The position numbers and the translations under genes were made by a program. This document shows, one piece after another, positions 33,390-46,188 of a stretch of 64,000 nucleotides of DNA. The notes under the pieces were generated by a model. That model was given only the letters and a program-made list of their open reading frames with translations. It did not search any database and was not told where the DNA came from. Numbering within the stretch: position 1 is the first letter of the stretch; every line of letters begins with the position of its first letter. Source of the DNA: Homarus americanus (taxonomy: Eukaryota > Arthropoda > Malacostraca > Decapoda > Nephropidae); the NCBI RefSeq assembly GCF_018991925.1, contig NW_024735503.1, forward strand, positions 5,207,795-5,271,794, read 5' to 3'.

Positions 33390-34629
33390 AAGAACATAAG
33401 AATGGAGGAAACTGCAGCGGGCCTATTGGCCCATACTGGGCATTCCCATTTACATCCAACCCCTATTGCTCATATATCCATCCAACCCCTATTGCTCATA
33501 TATCCATCCAACCCCTATTGCTCATATATCCATCCAACCCCTATTGCTCATATATCCATCCAACCCCTATTGCTCATATATCCATCCAACCCCTATTGCT
33601 CATATATCCATCCAACCTATGTTTGAAGCTATCCAGCTTATTCCAGTTAATGATGATATTTTGTAACTTGTTCCACTCGTCCACTACTCTATTTCCAAAC
33701 CAATGTTTACCTATTTCGCGCCCAAATCTGAATTTGTCTAATTTAAAACCATTGTTACGAGTTCGCTCCTGGTTGGATAGTCTGAGTACCTCTGTAATGT
33801 CCCCTTTGTTCAGCCCCGACTTCCATTTATACAATTCTATCAGGTCGCCCCTCGCTCTACGTCTCTCGAGGGAGTGCAAATTTAGATGCTTTAACCTGTC
33901 TCTATACTCAAGGTTCCTAATGCCCGGGATTAGTCTTGTCATTCTCCTCTGAATTCTTTCCAAGGATTCTATATCCATTCTGGAATACGGTGACCAGAAC
34001 TGAACTGCATAATCCAGGTGTGGTCTCACAAGAGCAAGATACAGTTTTAGGATGACCTCGCTAGTCTTGTAACTAACACTCCTTTGTATGAACCCAAGTA
34101 CTTTATTAGCCTTGTTACGAGCAAATACACATTGTTTAATTGGCTTAAGATTCCTACTTATCATTACTCCTAAATCTTTCTCGCAGTCGGATTTCTTCCT
34201 GTAGTTTTGCGGAGTTCTCCTCAGATTTAATCACACGTTCTATTTTAGTGTCGTCAGCAAATTTACTTATGTTGCTGTCTACGCCAATATCTATTTCGTT
34301 TATGTATATCATAAATAATAATGGTCCAAGTACTGAGCCTTGGGGAACTCCATTCGGATTCAGTGCCGTTAATGCTCACTCGCTGTTTTCTGTCCTGTAA
34401 CCACGCTCTAATCCATTTTAGAGTATCTCCTTTATTGCCATGAGCCTCCACTTTTCTTATTAGTCTTTCGTGGGGGACTCTGTCGAAGGATTTGCTAAAG
34501 TCGAGATATACCACATCATAATTTTGCCCCTCGTCCACTGATTCGAAAACAGATGAAAAGAATGTTTATATATTAGTTAGACATGAACGCCCACTTGTGA
34601 AGCCATGTTGAGAAACATTGATCAACTTG
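33390..34629 (-). mobile_element. CR1-like family A LINE, 5'-truncated (A3)
   Basis: 3' tail at 33390. The C-terminal ORF2 frame (33574-34164, 196 codons) matches A1/A2, and the reverse transcriptase part (34200-34629) carries a deletion of about 130 bp at 34195 and a damaged motif B region near 34350. It is truncated at about 34629 within the RT fingers. A 26-bp piece of the 3' end is expanded to six tandem copies (33455-33615). Confidence 0.9.
33455..33615. repeat. 26-bp tandem repeat inside a LINE 3' end
   Basis: Six copies of CATCCAACCCCTATTGCTCA + TATATC. In A0, A1 and A2 this sequence is present once, so the array was born inside this LINE copy. Confidence 0.95.
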
Positions 34630-35284
34630 TGCAACAGGTGACAGGAGGGAGAGACACCGGGTGATAGTGGGAGGCTGGTGGCTAAATCAGGCTTAAGAGA
34701 GTAGGGATGAGAGTAAATATATGAGTACAATAGCGACCACAAAAGTCCCTCAACCCTTGGCAGTAATTGTTTGGTGTTTAACTGATGAACGATGCTTTTC
34801 ATGTTATAAATAGGTCAGAATAACGTGGAAAAAAGACCCGATCACGAACACCAAGAAATATTTCCATATACAAATGTCCAGATCTCAATCCCTCCTTCCC
34901 TACACGGCACTCACGACGCTTCAAGAAGATGCCAAGTGTTGCCAAAAGGGTTGAGGGAGTTATTGTGTAGGGGAGAAGAAGATTGAAGGTTGACAGGGGG
35001 TAGGGAGTAGTGGTGAATTGAGAGGGATAGGGGTGCGTGATAGGATTGCAAGGGGTAGGTGAACAAGGGGGCTAGGGGCAGATGGACCAAGAAACCATTC
35101 ATGCAACACAAGTTTTTAACAGGGTTAGTCGATGATGAAAATTTGTGACCACCTTGCAACACACACACTGTTTGGTAGGACCATGGTCTAACTATGCCAA
35201 TGAAACAGTTTATTTAGCCATGGGTATGACATGTGGCGTAGGATCTTGTAAGTAGCCTTCCCTTAACTGTACGATGGCTTAAAC
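34630..35284. other. Unassigned stretch
   Basis: Frames on the minus strand (34911-35168) encode Pro/Ser/Leu low-complexity residues. AACAGTTTATTTAGCCA (near 35205) matches repeat R2. No gene. Confidence 0.45.
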
Positions 35285-35344
35285 GTGTGTGTGTGTGTGC
35301 GTGTGCGAGTGCGTGTGCGTGTGTGTGTGTGTGTGCGTGTGCGT

Positions 35345-35424
<80 letters not shown>
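35285..35424. repeat. (GT)n microsatellite with GC interruptions
   Basis: About 140 bp of GTGTGC/GTGTGT. Confidence 0.97.
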
Positions 35425-35425
<1 letters not shown>

Positions 35426-35429
35426 GCAG

Positions 35430-35780
35430 CCGTTTTTATTGCCCACCAATAAATTCATCTCCATTGTGAGGCAACTCCACGATGGTATGAACGGCAGTGT
35501 CCTGCACAATGACACCCAGTCTGAGTTCTTACCTTTCCAAACGGGGGTTAAACAAGGGTGTGTACTGGCACCAACTCTCTTTTCCATTTTCTTGGCTGCC
35601 TTCCTTACTCTTGCACATATGCAACATTTGTGGACGACACTGCCGGTCCCGTATCGGCCTCTCTAATCAGCTCAGAGCTCACCAACGAAGGTGACATCCT
35701 AATAACTCATATCATTGTATTATAGCTCAATGATCGTCAAACTCGATTCCGAGTGACAGCAAAGTAGTAGTAGTAGTGTG
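35430..35780 (+). mobile_element. Family C LINE fragment with internal deletion (C2)
   Basis: 35445-35610 encodes KFISIVRQLHDGMNGSVLHN and TGVKQGCVLAPTLFSIFLAA, a conserved reverse transcriptase segment before the catalytic box. At about 35612 it jumps to the last codons, HICNICGRHCRSRIGLSNQL, a C-terminal C-x2-C...H zinc finger also present in C1. The stop, the 3' UTR ending GTGACAGCAAAGTAGTAG and a short (AGT)n/(GT)n tail follow. The deletion removed the catalytic core. Confidence 0.8.
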
Positions 35781-35803
35781 TGTATGTGTGTGTGTGTGTG
35801 TGT

Positions 35804-35835
<32 letters not shown>

Positions 35836-36159
35836 CGGTTTATTAATAGAGTTGCAGCCGGTGGCTGAAAATATACACTTACATTTGATTTAGACATAAT
35901 GATATAATATGCATTGAATACATTTACAGGGCTGTACAGTACATAAATCAGGAGTTGTTTATTATTTTAACAATAGATGGGATGGTGCTATTCTTATATC
36001 TATCGGTGCGGGCTCTTATGGGCTGAATTTTGTTGTAGTGGCGGACTGCGCGAGGTGGGTGGGGGGCTGCAGGTGGCATGAGGTGGTGATGACGAGGGTG
36101 GTGCAATAGTGGCTGCCAAACCTTTCCAGTGCTTGGTGGTGGAGGTCACTGAGGGATGG

Positions 36160-36164
<5 letters not shown>
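35804..36164 (-). mobile_element. L2-like family D LINE, 3' fragment (D2)
   Basis: Inverse copy of the D1 3' end. (TAA)n at 35804-35832 is the tail, followed by the same 3' UTR and the last coding bases up to GGATGGCATTT. 5'-truncated. Confidence 0.9.
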
Positions 36165-36190
<26 letters not shown>

Positions 36191-36340
36191 CCAGAGGATG
36201 TCTGAGAGTGCCAGGGGATGTCTGAGAGTGCCAGGGGATGTCTGAGAGTGCCAGGGGATGTCTGAGAGTGCCAGGGGATGTCTGAGAGTGCCAGGGGATG
36301 TCTGAGAGTGCCAGGGGATGTCTGAGAGTGCCAGGGGTTA
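36165..36340. repeat. (GT)n and 20-bp minisatellite
   Basis: (GT)n at 36165-36191, then eight copies of GCCAGGGGATGTCTGAGAGT. Confidence 0.95.
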
Positions 36341-36560
36341 GGATAGGTTTGGTTTTAGGTTTGGTTAGGTTAGGTTAGGTTAGAGCTGGTTTGGTTAGAA
36401 TTTGTTAGGTTTAGTGGGGTTTGGTTAGGTTTAGTGAGGTGAGGTTTGGTTAGGTTAGGTTCAGTTAGGTTGGGTTAAGTTTGATTAGGTTAGGTTAAGT
36501 TTCTTAGATTAGATAGGGTTACGTTAAGTTAGGTTAGGTTAAGTTTAGTTAGATTAGGGT
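36341..36560. repeat. Degenerate TTAGG-like array
   Basis: About 220 bp of GGTTAGGTTTGG / GGTTAGGTTAAG-type sequence, a diverged version of the arthropod telomeric pentamer. Confidence 0.75.
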
Positions 36561-36994
36561 TTTGATCGTGTATCTTGGTTTGGTTAACATCAAACAGTGT
36601 GATTGAAATAAATTAATTTAGTATATGTTCTGTTAATTGTGATCAGAAACAGTTCCTTCAGTTTATATATAAATGATATTTAGTGTGGTGACCTGTAAAC
36701 ACGGCAGTGCCTCGCCTTGCACAGGGTGTAAGCCGTAAGGGGACCGAGCCTTAAATTTTCAGTAAAAATCTTTAGAGTTACTTTGGATATTCCGTTCCTT
36801 ATACTTTTTTCTTTGTTCTTTATTTTCCAGAAAATTTTGGAGTGAGGATTCAGGCATGGGCATCGACGCCGACACTCTCGGCGTATATTTTGATGTCAAC
36901 TGATACCGATTTTCACTCATGGCCTTTTCCTTTTTGTTAACTGAAAGCTTTTGTGCTCGTGTCCGGAGTCGTGTGCGAACTTTGCCTGGGGTGG
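36561..36994. other. Unassigned stretch with an R1 relic
   Basis: 36712-36732 matches repeat R1 in reverse. On the minus strand the segment 36759-36990 encodes a basic, non-repetitive 70-residue tail that is continuous with the repeat-coded frame to its right. Its protein is not recognised. Confidence 0.4.
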
Positions 36995-38012
36995 GGGCCT
37001 CGTGGACAGTGGGGGCCTCGACAGTGGGGGTGGACAGTGGGGGCCGTGGACAGTGGGGGTGGACCCTCGTGGACAGTGAGGGTCTCGTGGACAGTGGGGG
37101 TCTCGTGGACAGTGGACAGTGGGTCTCGTGGACAGTGAGGGTGGACAGTGGGGGCCTCGTGGACAGTGAGGGTCTCGTGGACAGTGGGGCCTCGTGAACA
37201 GTGGGGCCTCGTGGACAGTGAGGGTCTCGTGGACAGTGAGGGTCTCGTGGACAGTGGGGGTCTCGTGGACAGTGAGGGCTCGTGGACAGTGGGGGCCTCG
37301 TGGACAGTGGGGGCCTCGTGGACAGTGGGGCCGTGGACAGTGGGGTCTCGTGGACAGTGAGGGGTCTCGTGGACAGTGGGGGCCTCGTGAACAGTGGGGA
37401 CCTCGTGGACAGTGGGGGCCTCGTGGACAGTGGGGGGTCTCGTGGACAGTGGGAGTCTCGTGGACAGTGGGGACCTCGTGAACAGTGGGGGCCTCGTGGA
37501 CAGTGGGGGCCTCGTGGTGACAGTGGGGGTGGGGGCCTCGTGGACAGTGGGGGCCTCGTGGACAGTGGGGGCCTCGTGGACAGTGGGGGCAGTGGGGGCC
37601 TCGTGGACAGTGGGGGCCTCGTGGACAGTGGGGGCCTCGTGGACAGTGAGGGGTCTCGTGGACAGTGAGGGTCTCGTGGACAGTGGGGCCTCGTGAACAG
37701 TGGGGACCTCGTGGACAGTGGGGGCCTCGTGGACAGTGAGGGTCTCGTGGACAGTGGGAGTCTCGTGGACAGTGGGACCTCGTGAACAGTGGGGGCCTCG
37801 TGGACAGTGGGGGCCTCGTGGACAGTGGGGGCCTCGTGCACAGTGGGGCCTCGTGGACAGTGGGGGCCTCGTGGACAGTGGGGGCCTCTGGTGAACAGTG
37901 GGGGCCTCGTGGACAGTGGGGGCCTCGTGGACAGTGGGGGCCTCGTGGACAGTGGGGGCCTCGTGAACAGTGGGGGCCTCGTGAACAGTGGGGGCCTCGT
38001 GAACAGTGGGGA
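36995..38012. repeat. 18-bp minisatellite
   Basis: About 1.0 kb of GGGGGCCTCGTGGACAGT units with length variants. Because 18 is a multiple of 3, frames stay open on both strands: the minus-strand frame 36759-38015 has 418 codons of RPPLST repeats. No evidence that this is translated. Confidence 0.95.
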
Positions 38013-38660
38013 CATTCTTGGGTTCGTAGTGCTCTGAATAACTGCACTTAAGTTCCTATATCCGGATCTGTTTATGGTACTAGTCTTTATTATCAGTCCC
38101 TTTAGTAACTTAGTCCCAAGATTTTTGCCATTTTTAGGCCAAGCAATAAATTAGGACAATAGTGCCCAAGCTCAGTACAATTACGATATTGATTATCATT
38201 ATTTCCCTTATCGAAATTGACTGAGACTCCAGTATTTTGATATTATGTTTATTTTCTTCTAATTATTTTTTCTTATTTATAACCGAAGCCAGTGGACTGA
38301 TAACCGTCCACCACCCTGAAGTGGGAGGGTCATCTTTTAGGGAGGTAAATGTGGGAAGAGGTTTGACCGTCGATAAAATCCACCCGCTTAAAGGGATACT
38401 GTGTAAAAACTTTTATTCGTCCAATTTAACCCTTAATTATTCCCCTAGAGCTAAAAGTTCGTCGTTGACGCTTTCAACGATGCTCCAAGCAATAAGAAAT
38501 ATCCCCACGCATATTATGATTAGGGAGAGAATCACCTTTTATGTGTTCATATTTGTTTGGATTACTGACATAACAGTTACTTGTGTCTGGCTTTCTACAA
38601 CATATGTGGACCAGTAAGTTAGTTAGGTTGGATACCTATCCATCTACAGTAGCTTTATGT
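38013..38660. other. Unassigned stretch with an unidentified ORF
   Basis: The plus-strand frame 38237-38617 (126 codons) is not built from a repeat. It includes HPEVGGSSFREVNVGRGLTV and a hydrophobic C-terminal stretch (FYVFIFVWITDITVTCVWL) that could be a membrane helix. No family is recognised, and a decayed transposable element is equally likely. Confidence 0.2.
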
Positions 38661-41600
38661 AGTTCATTGAGTGTAGTGTAGGCAGTGTATAGTGCATACA
38701 GTGTAATGTATTGTGTGTAGTGTAGATAGATTGTTATGTGTAATTTACATTACATAGTGTAGTTTATTGTACCATGTGTAGGGTAGTGTACATAGTGTAG
38801 TTTAGATAGTGTATTATGTGTAATATACAGTACATAATGTGCCATGTGTACTGTATCAGTGTAGTGTACCATGTGTAGTGTAGAGTAGATAGTGTATTAT
38901 GTGTAATGTACAGTACATAGTGTACCATGTGTGGTGTAGAGTAGTGTAGTGTACCATGTGTGGTGTAGAGTAGTGTAGTGTATCATGTGTAGTGTAGTGT
39001 AGATAGTGTATTATGTGTAATGTGCAGTACATAGTGTACCATGTGTAGTGTAGAGTAGATAGTGTATTATGTGTAATGTACAGTACATAGTGTACCATGT
39101 GTGGTGTAGTGTAGTGTACCATGTGTAGTGTAGAGTAGATAGTGTATTATGTGTAATGTACAGTACATAGTGTACCATGTGTAGTGTAGTGTAGTGTACC
39201 ATGTGTAGTGTAGATGTAGTAATAGTCAGTGTGTGTGTGGTGTAGTGTACCATGTGTAGTGTAGAGTAGATAGTGTATTATGTGTAATGCAGTACATAGT
39301 GTACCATGTGTGGTGTAGTGTAGTGTACCATGTGTAGTGTAGAGTAGATAGTGTATTATGTGTAATGTACAGTACATAGTGTACCATGTGTAGTGTAGTG
39401 TAGTGTACCATGTGTAGTGTAGAGTAGATAGTGTATTATGTGTAATGTACAGTACATAGTGTACCATGTGTGGTGTAGTGTAGTGTACCATGTGTAGTGT
39501 AGATGGTGTATTATGTGTAATGTATAGTACATAGTATACCATGTGTGGTGTAGTGTAGTGTATCATGTGTGGTGTAGTGTAGTGTACCATGTGTAGTGTA
39601 GATAGTGTATTATGTGTAATGTACAGTACATAGTGTACCATGTGTGGTGTAGAGTAGTGTAGTGTACCATGTGTGGTGTAGTGTAGTGTACCATGTGTAC
39701 TGTAGTGTAGTGTACCATGTGTGATGTAGTGTAGCGTACCATGTGTGGTGTAGTGTAGCGTACCATGTGTACTGTAGTGTAGTGTACCATGTGTGGTGTA
39801 GTGTAGTGTACCATGTGTGGTGTAGTGTAGTGTACCATGTGTGGTGTAGTGTAGTTCACCATGTGTTGTGTAGAAAGTGTGTAGTGTACCATGTGTGGTG
39901 TAGTGTAGTGTGCCATGTGTGTGTAGTGTAGTGTGTGTACCATGTGTGGTGTAGTGTAGTGTACCATGTGTGGTGTAGTGTAGTGTACCATGTGTGGTGT
40001 AGAGTAGTGTAGTGTACCATGTGTGGTGTAGAGTAGTGTAGTGTACCATGTGTGCTGTAGTGTAGATAGTGTATTATGTGTAATGTACAGTACATAGTGT
40101 ACCATGTGTGGTGTAGTGTAGTGTACCATGTGTGGTGTAGTGTAGTGTACCATGTGTGGTGTAGAGTAGTGTAGTGTACCATGTGTGCTGTAGTGTAGAT
40201 AGTGTATTATGTGTAATGTACAGTACATAGTGCACCATGTGTGGTGTAGTGTAGTGTGCCATGTGTACTGTAGTGTAGATAGTGTATTATGTGTAATGTA
40301 CAGTACATAGTGTACCATATGTGGTGTAGTGTAGTGTACCATGTGTGGTGTAGTGTAGATAGTGTATTATGTGTAATGTACAGTACATAGTGTACCATAT
40401 GTGGTGTAGTGTAGTGTAGTGTACCATGTGTGGTGTAGTGTAGTATACCATGTGTAGTGTAGTGTAGATAGTGCATTTTGTGTAATGTACAGTACATAGT
40501 GTACCATGTGTACTGTAGTGTAGTGTAGTGTACCATGTGTGGTGTAGTGTAGTGTGGCATGTGTACTGTAGTGTAGTGTAGTGTACCATGTGTAGTGTAC
40601 TGTAGATAGTGTATTATGTGTAATGTACAGTACATAGTGTACCATGAGTGGTGTAGTGTGCCATGTGTACTGTAGTGTAGTGTAGTGTAGTGTACCATGT
40701 GTAGTGTACTGTAGATAGTGTATTATGTGTAATGTACAGCACATAGTGTACCATGTGTGCTGTAGTGTAGTGTACCATGTGTGGTGCAGTGTAGTGTACC
40801 ATGTGTGGTGTAGTGTAGTATACCATGTGTAGTGTAATGTAAATAGTGTATTATGTGTAATGTACAGTAAATAGTGTACCATATGTGGTGTAGTGTAGTA
40901 TAGATAGTGTATTATGTGTAATGTACAGTACATAGTGTACCATATGTGGTGTAGTGTAGTATAGATAGTGTATTATGTGTAATGTACAGTACATAGTGTG
41001 CCATGTGTACTGTAGTGTAGTGTAGTGTACCATGTATAGTGTAGTGTAGATAGTGTATTATGTGTAATGTACAGCACATAGTGTACCATGTGTGGTGTAG
41101 AGTAGTGTAGTGTACCATGTGTGGTGTAGAGTAGTGTAGTGTATCATGTGTAGTGTAGTGTAGATAGTGTATTATGTGTAATGTGCAGTACATAGTGTAC
41201 CATGTGTAGTGTAGAGTAGATAGTGTATTATGTGTAATGTACAGTACATAGTGTACCATGTGTGGTGTAGTGTAGTGTACCATGTGTAGTGTAGAGTAGA
41301 TAGTGTATTATGTGTAATGTACAGTACATAGTGTACCATGTGTAGTGTAGTGTAGTGTACCATGTGTAGTGTAGAGTAGATAGTGTATTATGTGTAATGT
41401 ACAGTACATAGTGTACCATGTGTGGTGTAGTGTAGTGTAGTGTACCATGTGTAGTGTAGATGGTGTATTATGTGTAATGTACAGTACATAGTGTACCATG
41501 TGTAGTGTAGTGTAGTGTACCATGTGTAGTGTAGAGTAGATGGTGTATTATGTGTAATGTACAGTACATAGTGTACCATGTGTAGTGTAGTGTAGTGTAC

Positions 41601-44080
41601 CATGTGTAGTGTAGAGTAGATAGTGTATTATGTGTAATGTACAGTACATAGTGTACCATGTGTGGTGTAGTGTAGTGTACCATGTGTAGTGTAGAGTAGA
41701 TAGTGTATTATGTGTAATGTACAGTACATAGTGTACCATGTGTAGTGTAGTGTAGTGTACCATGTGTAGTGTAGAGTAGATAGTGTATTATGTGTAATGT
41801 ACAGTACATAGTGTACCATGTGTGGTGTAGTGTAGTGTACCATGTGTAGTGTAGATGGTGTATTATGTGTAATGTATAGTACATAGTATACCATGTGTGG
41901 TGTAGTGTAGTGTATCATGTGTGGTGTAGTGTAGTGTACCATGTGTAGTGTAGATAGTGTATTATGTGTAATGTACAGTACATAGTGTACCATGTGTGGT
42001 GTAGAGTAGTGTAGTGTACCATGTGTGGTGTAGTGTAGTGTACCATGTGTGCTGTAGTGTAGTGTACCATGTGTGATGTACCATGTGTGGTGTGTGTGTA
42101 CCATGTGTGTAGTGTAGTGTACCATGTGTGGTGTAGTGTAGTGTACCATGTGTGGTGTGTGTGTGTCACCATGTGTGGTGTAGTACCATGTGTGGTGTGT
42201 AGTGTAGTGTACCATGTGTGGTGTGGTGTAGTGTACCATGTGTACTGTAGTGTAGTGTACCATGTGTGGTGTAGTGTAGTGTACCATGTGTGGTGTAGTG
42301 TAGTGTACCATGTGTGGTGTAGTGTAGTGTACCATGTGTGGTGTAGAGTAGTGTAGTGTACCATGTGTGGTGTAGAAGTAGTGTAGTGTACCATGTGTGC
42401 TGTAGTGTAGATAGTGTATTATGTGTAATGTACAGTACATAGTGTACCATGTGTGGTGTAGTGTAGTGTACCATGTGTGGTGTAGTGTAGTGTACCATGT
42501 GTGGTGTAGAGTAGTGTAGTGTACCATGTGTGCTGTAGTGTAGATAGTGTATTATGTGTAATGTACAGTACATAGTGCACCATGTGTGGTGTAGTGTAGT
42601 GTGCCATGTGTACTGTAGTGTAGATAGTGTATTATGTGTAATGTACAGTACATAGTGTACCATATGTGGTGTAGTGTAGTGTAGTGTACCATGTGTGGTG
42701 TAGTGTAGATAGTGTATTATGTGTAATGTACAGTACATAGTGTACCATATGTGGTGTAGTGTAGTGTACCATGTGTGGTGTAGTGTAGTATACCATGTGT
42801 AGTGTAGTGTAGATAGTGCATTATGTGTAATGTACAGTACATAGTGTACCATGTGTACTGTAGTGTAGTGTAGTGTACCATGTGTGGTGTAGTGTAGTGT
42901 GCCATGTGTACTGTAGTGTAGTGTAGTGTACCATGTGTAGTGTACTGTAGATAGTGTATTATGTGTAATGTACAGCACATAGTGTACCATGTGTGGTGTA
43001 GTGTAGTGTACCATGTGTGGTGCAGTGTAGTGTACCATGTGTGGTGTAGTGTAGTATACCATGTGTAGTGTAATGTAAATAGTGTATTATGTGTAATGTA
43101 CAGTACATAGTGTACCATATGTGGTGTAGTGTAGTATAGATAGTGTATTATGTGTAATGTACAGTACATAGTGTACCATATGTGGTGTAGTGTAGTATAG
43201 ATAGTGTATTATGTGTAATGTACAGTACATAGTGTGCCATGTGTACTGTAGTGTAGTGTAGTGTACCATGTATAGTGTAGTGTAGATAGTGTATTATGTG
43301 TAATGTACAGTACATAGTGTACCATGTGTGGTGTAGTGTAGTGTGCCATGTGTAGTGTAGTGTAGTGTAGTGTAGTGTAGTGTAGTGTAGTGTACCATGT
43401 GCAGTGTAGTGTAGATCGTCTATTATGTGTAATGTACAGTACATAGTGTAACACGTGTGGTGTAGTGTAGTGTACCATGTGTGGTGTACTGTAGTGTACC
43501 ATGTGTAGTGTAGTGTAGTGTATCATGTGCAGTGTAGTGTAGATAGTGTATTATGTGTAATGTACAGTACATAGTGTACCATGAGTGGTGTAGTGTGCCA
43601 TGTGTACTGTAGTGTAGTGTAGTGTACCATGTGTAGTGTAGTGTAGTGTAGTGTATCATGTGCAGTGTAGTGTAGATAGTGTATTATGTGTAATGTACAG
43701 TACATAGTGTACCATGAGTGGTGTAGTGTAGTGTGCCATGTGTACTGTAGTGTAGTGTAGTGTAGTGTAGTGTACCATGTGTAGTGTACTGTAGATAGTG
43801 TATTATGTGTAATGTACAGTACATAGTGTACCATGAGTGGTGTAGTGTGCCATGTGTACTGTAGTGTAGTGTAGTGTAGTGTACCATGTGTAGTGTACTG
43901 TAGATAGTGTATTATGTGTAATGTACAGTACATAGTGTACCATGTGTGGTGTAGTGTAGTGTAGTGTAGTGTACCATGTATACTGTAGTGTAGATAGTGT
44001 ATTATGTGTAATGTACAGTACATAGTGTACCATGTGTGGTGTAGATAGTGTGCCGTGTGTAGTGTAGTGTGGCAGCATTA
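38661..44080. repeat. 5.4-kb satellite with about 80-bp units and a duplicated higher-order block
   Basis: Built of GTACCATGTGTGGTGTAGTG-type short units and a longer TAGATAGTGTATTATGTGTA + ATGTACAGTACATA module. Between 41170 and 41870 the unit is almost exactly 80 bp. Rare variants in the left half reappear in the right half at offsets of about 2.23-2.35 kb, for example the CATGTATAG variant (41029, 43263) and GATGGTGTATTATG followed by ATAGTACATAGTATACC (39502, 41854). All frames here, many of 60-300 codons, are repeat translations. Confidence 0.95.
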
Positions 44081-44084
44081 TGTC

Positions 44085-45071
44085 AGTGTTAAGGTGCAAG
44101 TGCTCCCTATCGCTTTCAGCTACCACCTCTGGCTAGTCCTCGTGGCGAACAGGGAAGCAACTTGCATAAGTTTTCCTCTGCCAGTACACAGCCTCTTCAC
44201 CAACAAGACTCCTTCTGTACCTCCTCGTGGCAACACACGGTAACTGTGTGCCTTGTGGGTTCAGGCTAAACCAGTAGGGGATCTCGGAGATAGCAGTGGG
44301 CCCTAGAAGGAGAGCCAAGATGTGTGGTTGCAATCTGCGCTCCTGCCTCACCACATAAATCAAAACACGCGCAGCCATCATTCAGCTCATCATACTCTTT
44401 ATCATCATAGAACCCTTATACCCTGAAAGTCCTATGGTGACGGACGAGTGGCGACGGGGACAGGCAGAGAGTCTCCAGTCACAACTCTGCACATGGGCGG
44501 CACAGATAAGATAGTTGTTTGTGCACTAGGATTTAGGCAGGAGTGCAATCCGGTCCTCTCTCTACTATTGAGCAGCCCTTTCGAGGAGCCACTCTGCTCA
44601 CCCCACATGGGAGGGGACTAGAAAAGGTGCCCTAAAAAAAAAAAGCCTGTCTAAAGAATCAACCTGACTGGATAACCGCACCCAGTAATAGCATCCCTAT
44701 GAGGTCGAAAACACAATTATTTATCCAGATCAAAACAAACTATACAACCCCTTAAGGTCGCTGCACAAATGCGCGTCTTGAAAGAAGAATCGCCCTTGGG
44801 ACAAAAGAGCTGGCTAGGTATAACATCGCCATAGCAGTCATTAGTGAGTCCCGGCTCCCAGACGAGGGTCAACTCATAGAACAGAGGTCTGGCTTTACCT
44901 TCTTCTGGAAGGGTAAGTCTGCTGCAGAGAGAAACAACATTTAGGGAGTTGGCTTTGCCATCTTATAACGCATCCTACACAGGCTAACTGAAATGCCTGT
45001 TTGGATCAACAAGCGCCTCATGACGCTCACAGGCCCACTCAATCACTCACGTCATGCCCTTTTCATCAGTC
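44085..45071 (+). mobile_element. Family C LINE, 5' region and APE endonuclease (C1, left part)
   Basis: 44741-45071 encodes, in one frame with two stops, an APE endonuclease: ELARYNIAIAVISESRLPDE (catalytic Glu region), FTFFWKGKSAAERN, GVGFAI, INKRLMTLTGPL. This is the endonuclease seen in LINE proteins often annotated 'craniofacial development protein 2-like'. 44085-44740 has no ORF and may be the 5' UTR. The element is interrupted at 45072 by a family A relative and resumes at 46189, but the reverse transcriptase core is missing. Confidence 0.75.
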
Positions 45072-46188
45072 GTGCCCCTCGTCCACTGATTAGAAAACAG
45101 CTGAAAAGGATGTTAATAGATTAGTTAGACACGAAAGCCTGCTTGTAAAGCCATGTTTGGAATCATTGATCAATCGGTGCTGCTCCAGGTGATTTCGAAT
45201 AGAGTTTGAAAAGATTGCTTCCAGTAATTTGCCTACTATTGATGTTAGACTGATTGGGCGGTAGTTAGAGGATAGTGATCTATCCCCCTTCTTGAAAATC
45301 GGCATTACATTTGCTATCCTCCAGGATTCTGGTACTACATCCGTTTTTAATGACAGGATTAACAAATTTGCTAAGGGCATACTAAGCTCTTCCTTACACT
45401 CCTTTAATACTCTGGCAAATATCTCATCGGGACCCGGCGACTTATTAGGCTTTAGCTCCTCTTTTTGCTTACTAATGTCCTTAATAGTCACTACTATCTC
45501 ACTTAATCTATTTCTTCACTATCTCTGTATATAGTCGGTGCCTCGGGTATCATGTTTAAATTTTCGGTGGTGAAAACTGTTCAAAAATATTTATTCAAAT
45601 TATTGCTCATTTCTCCGTCGTTAGCAGTTAGCTCGCCGATAACAACTGACTGTATTGGTCCAGTCTTGTCTCGTGTTTTAGTTTGATACATTTGAAAGAA
45701 TCCCTTAGTTTGACTTCGCCTCCCTTACTACCTTCAGCTCAATATTCCTCTTTGCTTTTTTTATCTCGGCCTTAACCCTACCGGCCAATACCTTATAATA
45801 ATCTCGGAGGTAAACTTCACAACGGTTTATTTTCTACCTATAGCCTTCCTTTGTCCAATAATATTCTTTAAATAATTATTTATCCATTGAAGGTCATTGT
45901 TGTCTGATCTGAATTTTCTGTATGGTATGTTCTGCCTCTGTGCATTAAGTAATTCATTATTTAAATTATTGTGGAACTCGTCAACCTCAGATCTCGTGAT
46001 CAGGTCATCTTCAACCGTCATATTTTATGAGGATATCGTTGTCAGGTGTCCAGGTAAAGTGAGGTCGCCCTCTTTGGGTACATTGTATGAGGTCACCTCA
46101 CGCTAGGTCATGTAGTCCATCCCCAAATGATACACCTTCTCTCAGCTGCCTTTTCAACCTATCAAAGTTTGCCCTTCTGAAATCTGGG
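45072..46188 (-). mobile_element. Family A-related LINE inside the family C LINE (A4)
   Basis: Encodes on the minus strand the linker and RT fingers of a family A protein (45827-46021 and 45090-45491: KPNKSPGPDEIFARVLKECK, VMPIFKKGDRSLSSNYRPIS) with several stops. Both its 3' end (no tail) and its 5' end are missing, and 46020-46130 differs from A1/A2, so it is an older or rearranged copy. Confidence 0.8.

Noticed and set aside
38856..44126. Dozens of 60-300-codon frames rich in HYTTH
   Set aside because: All are translations of one satellite. They share its period and overlap in several phases.
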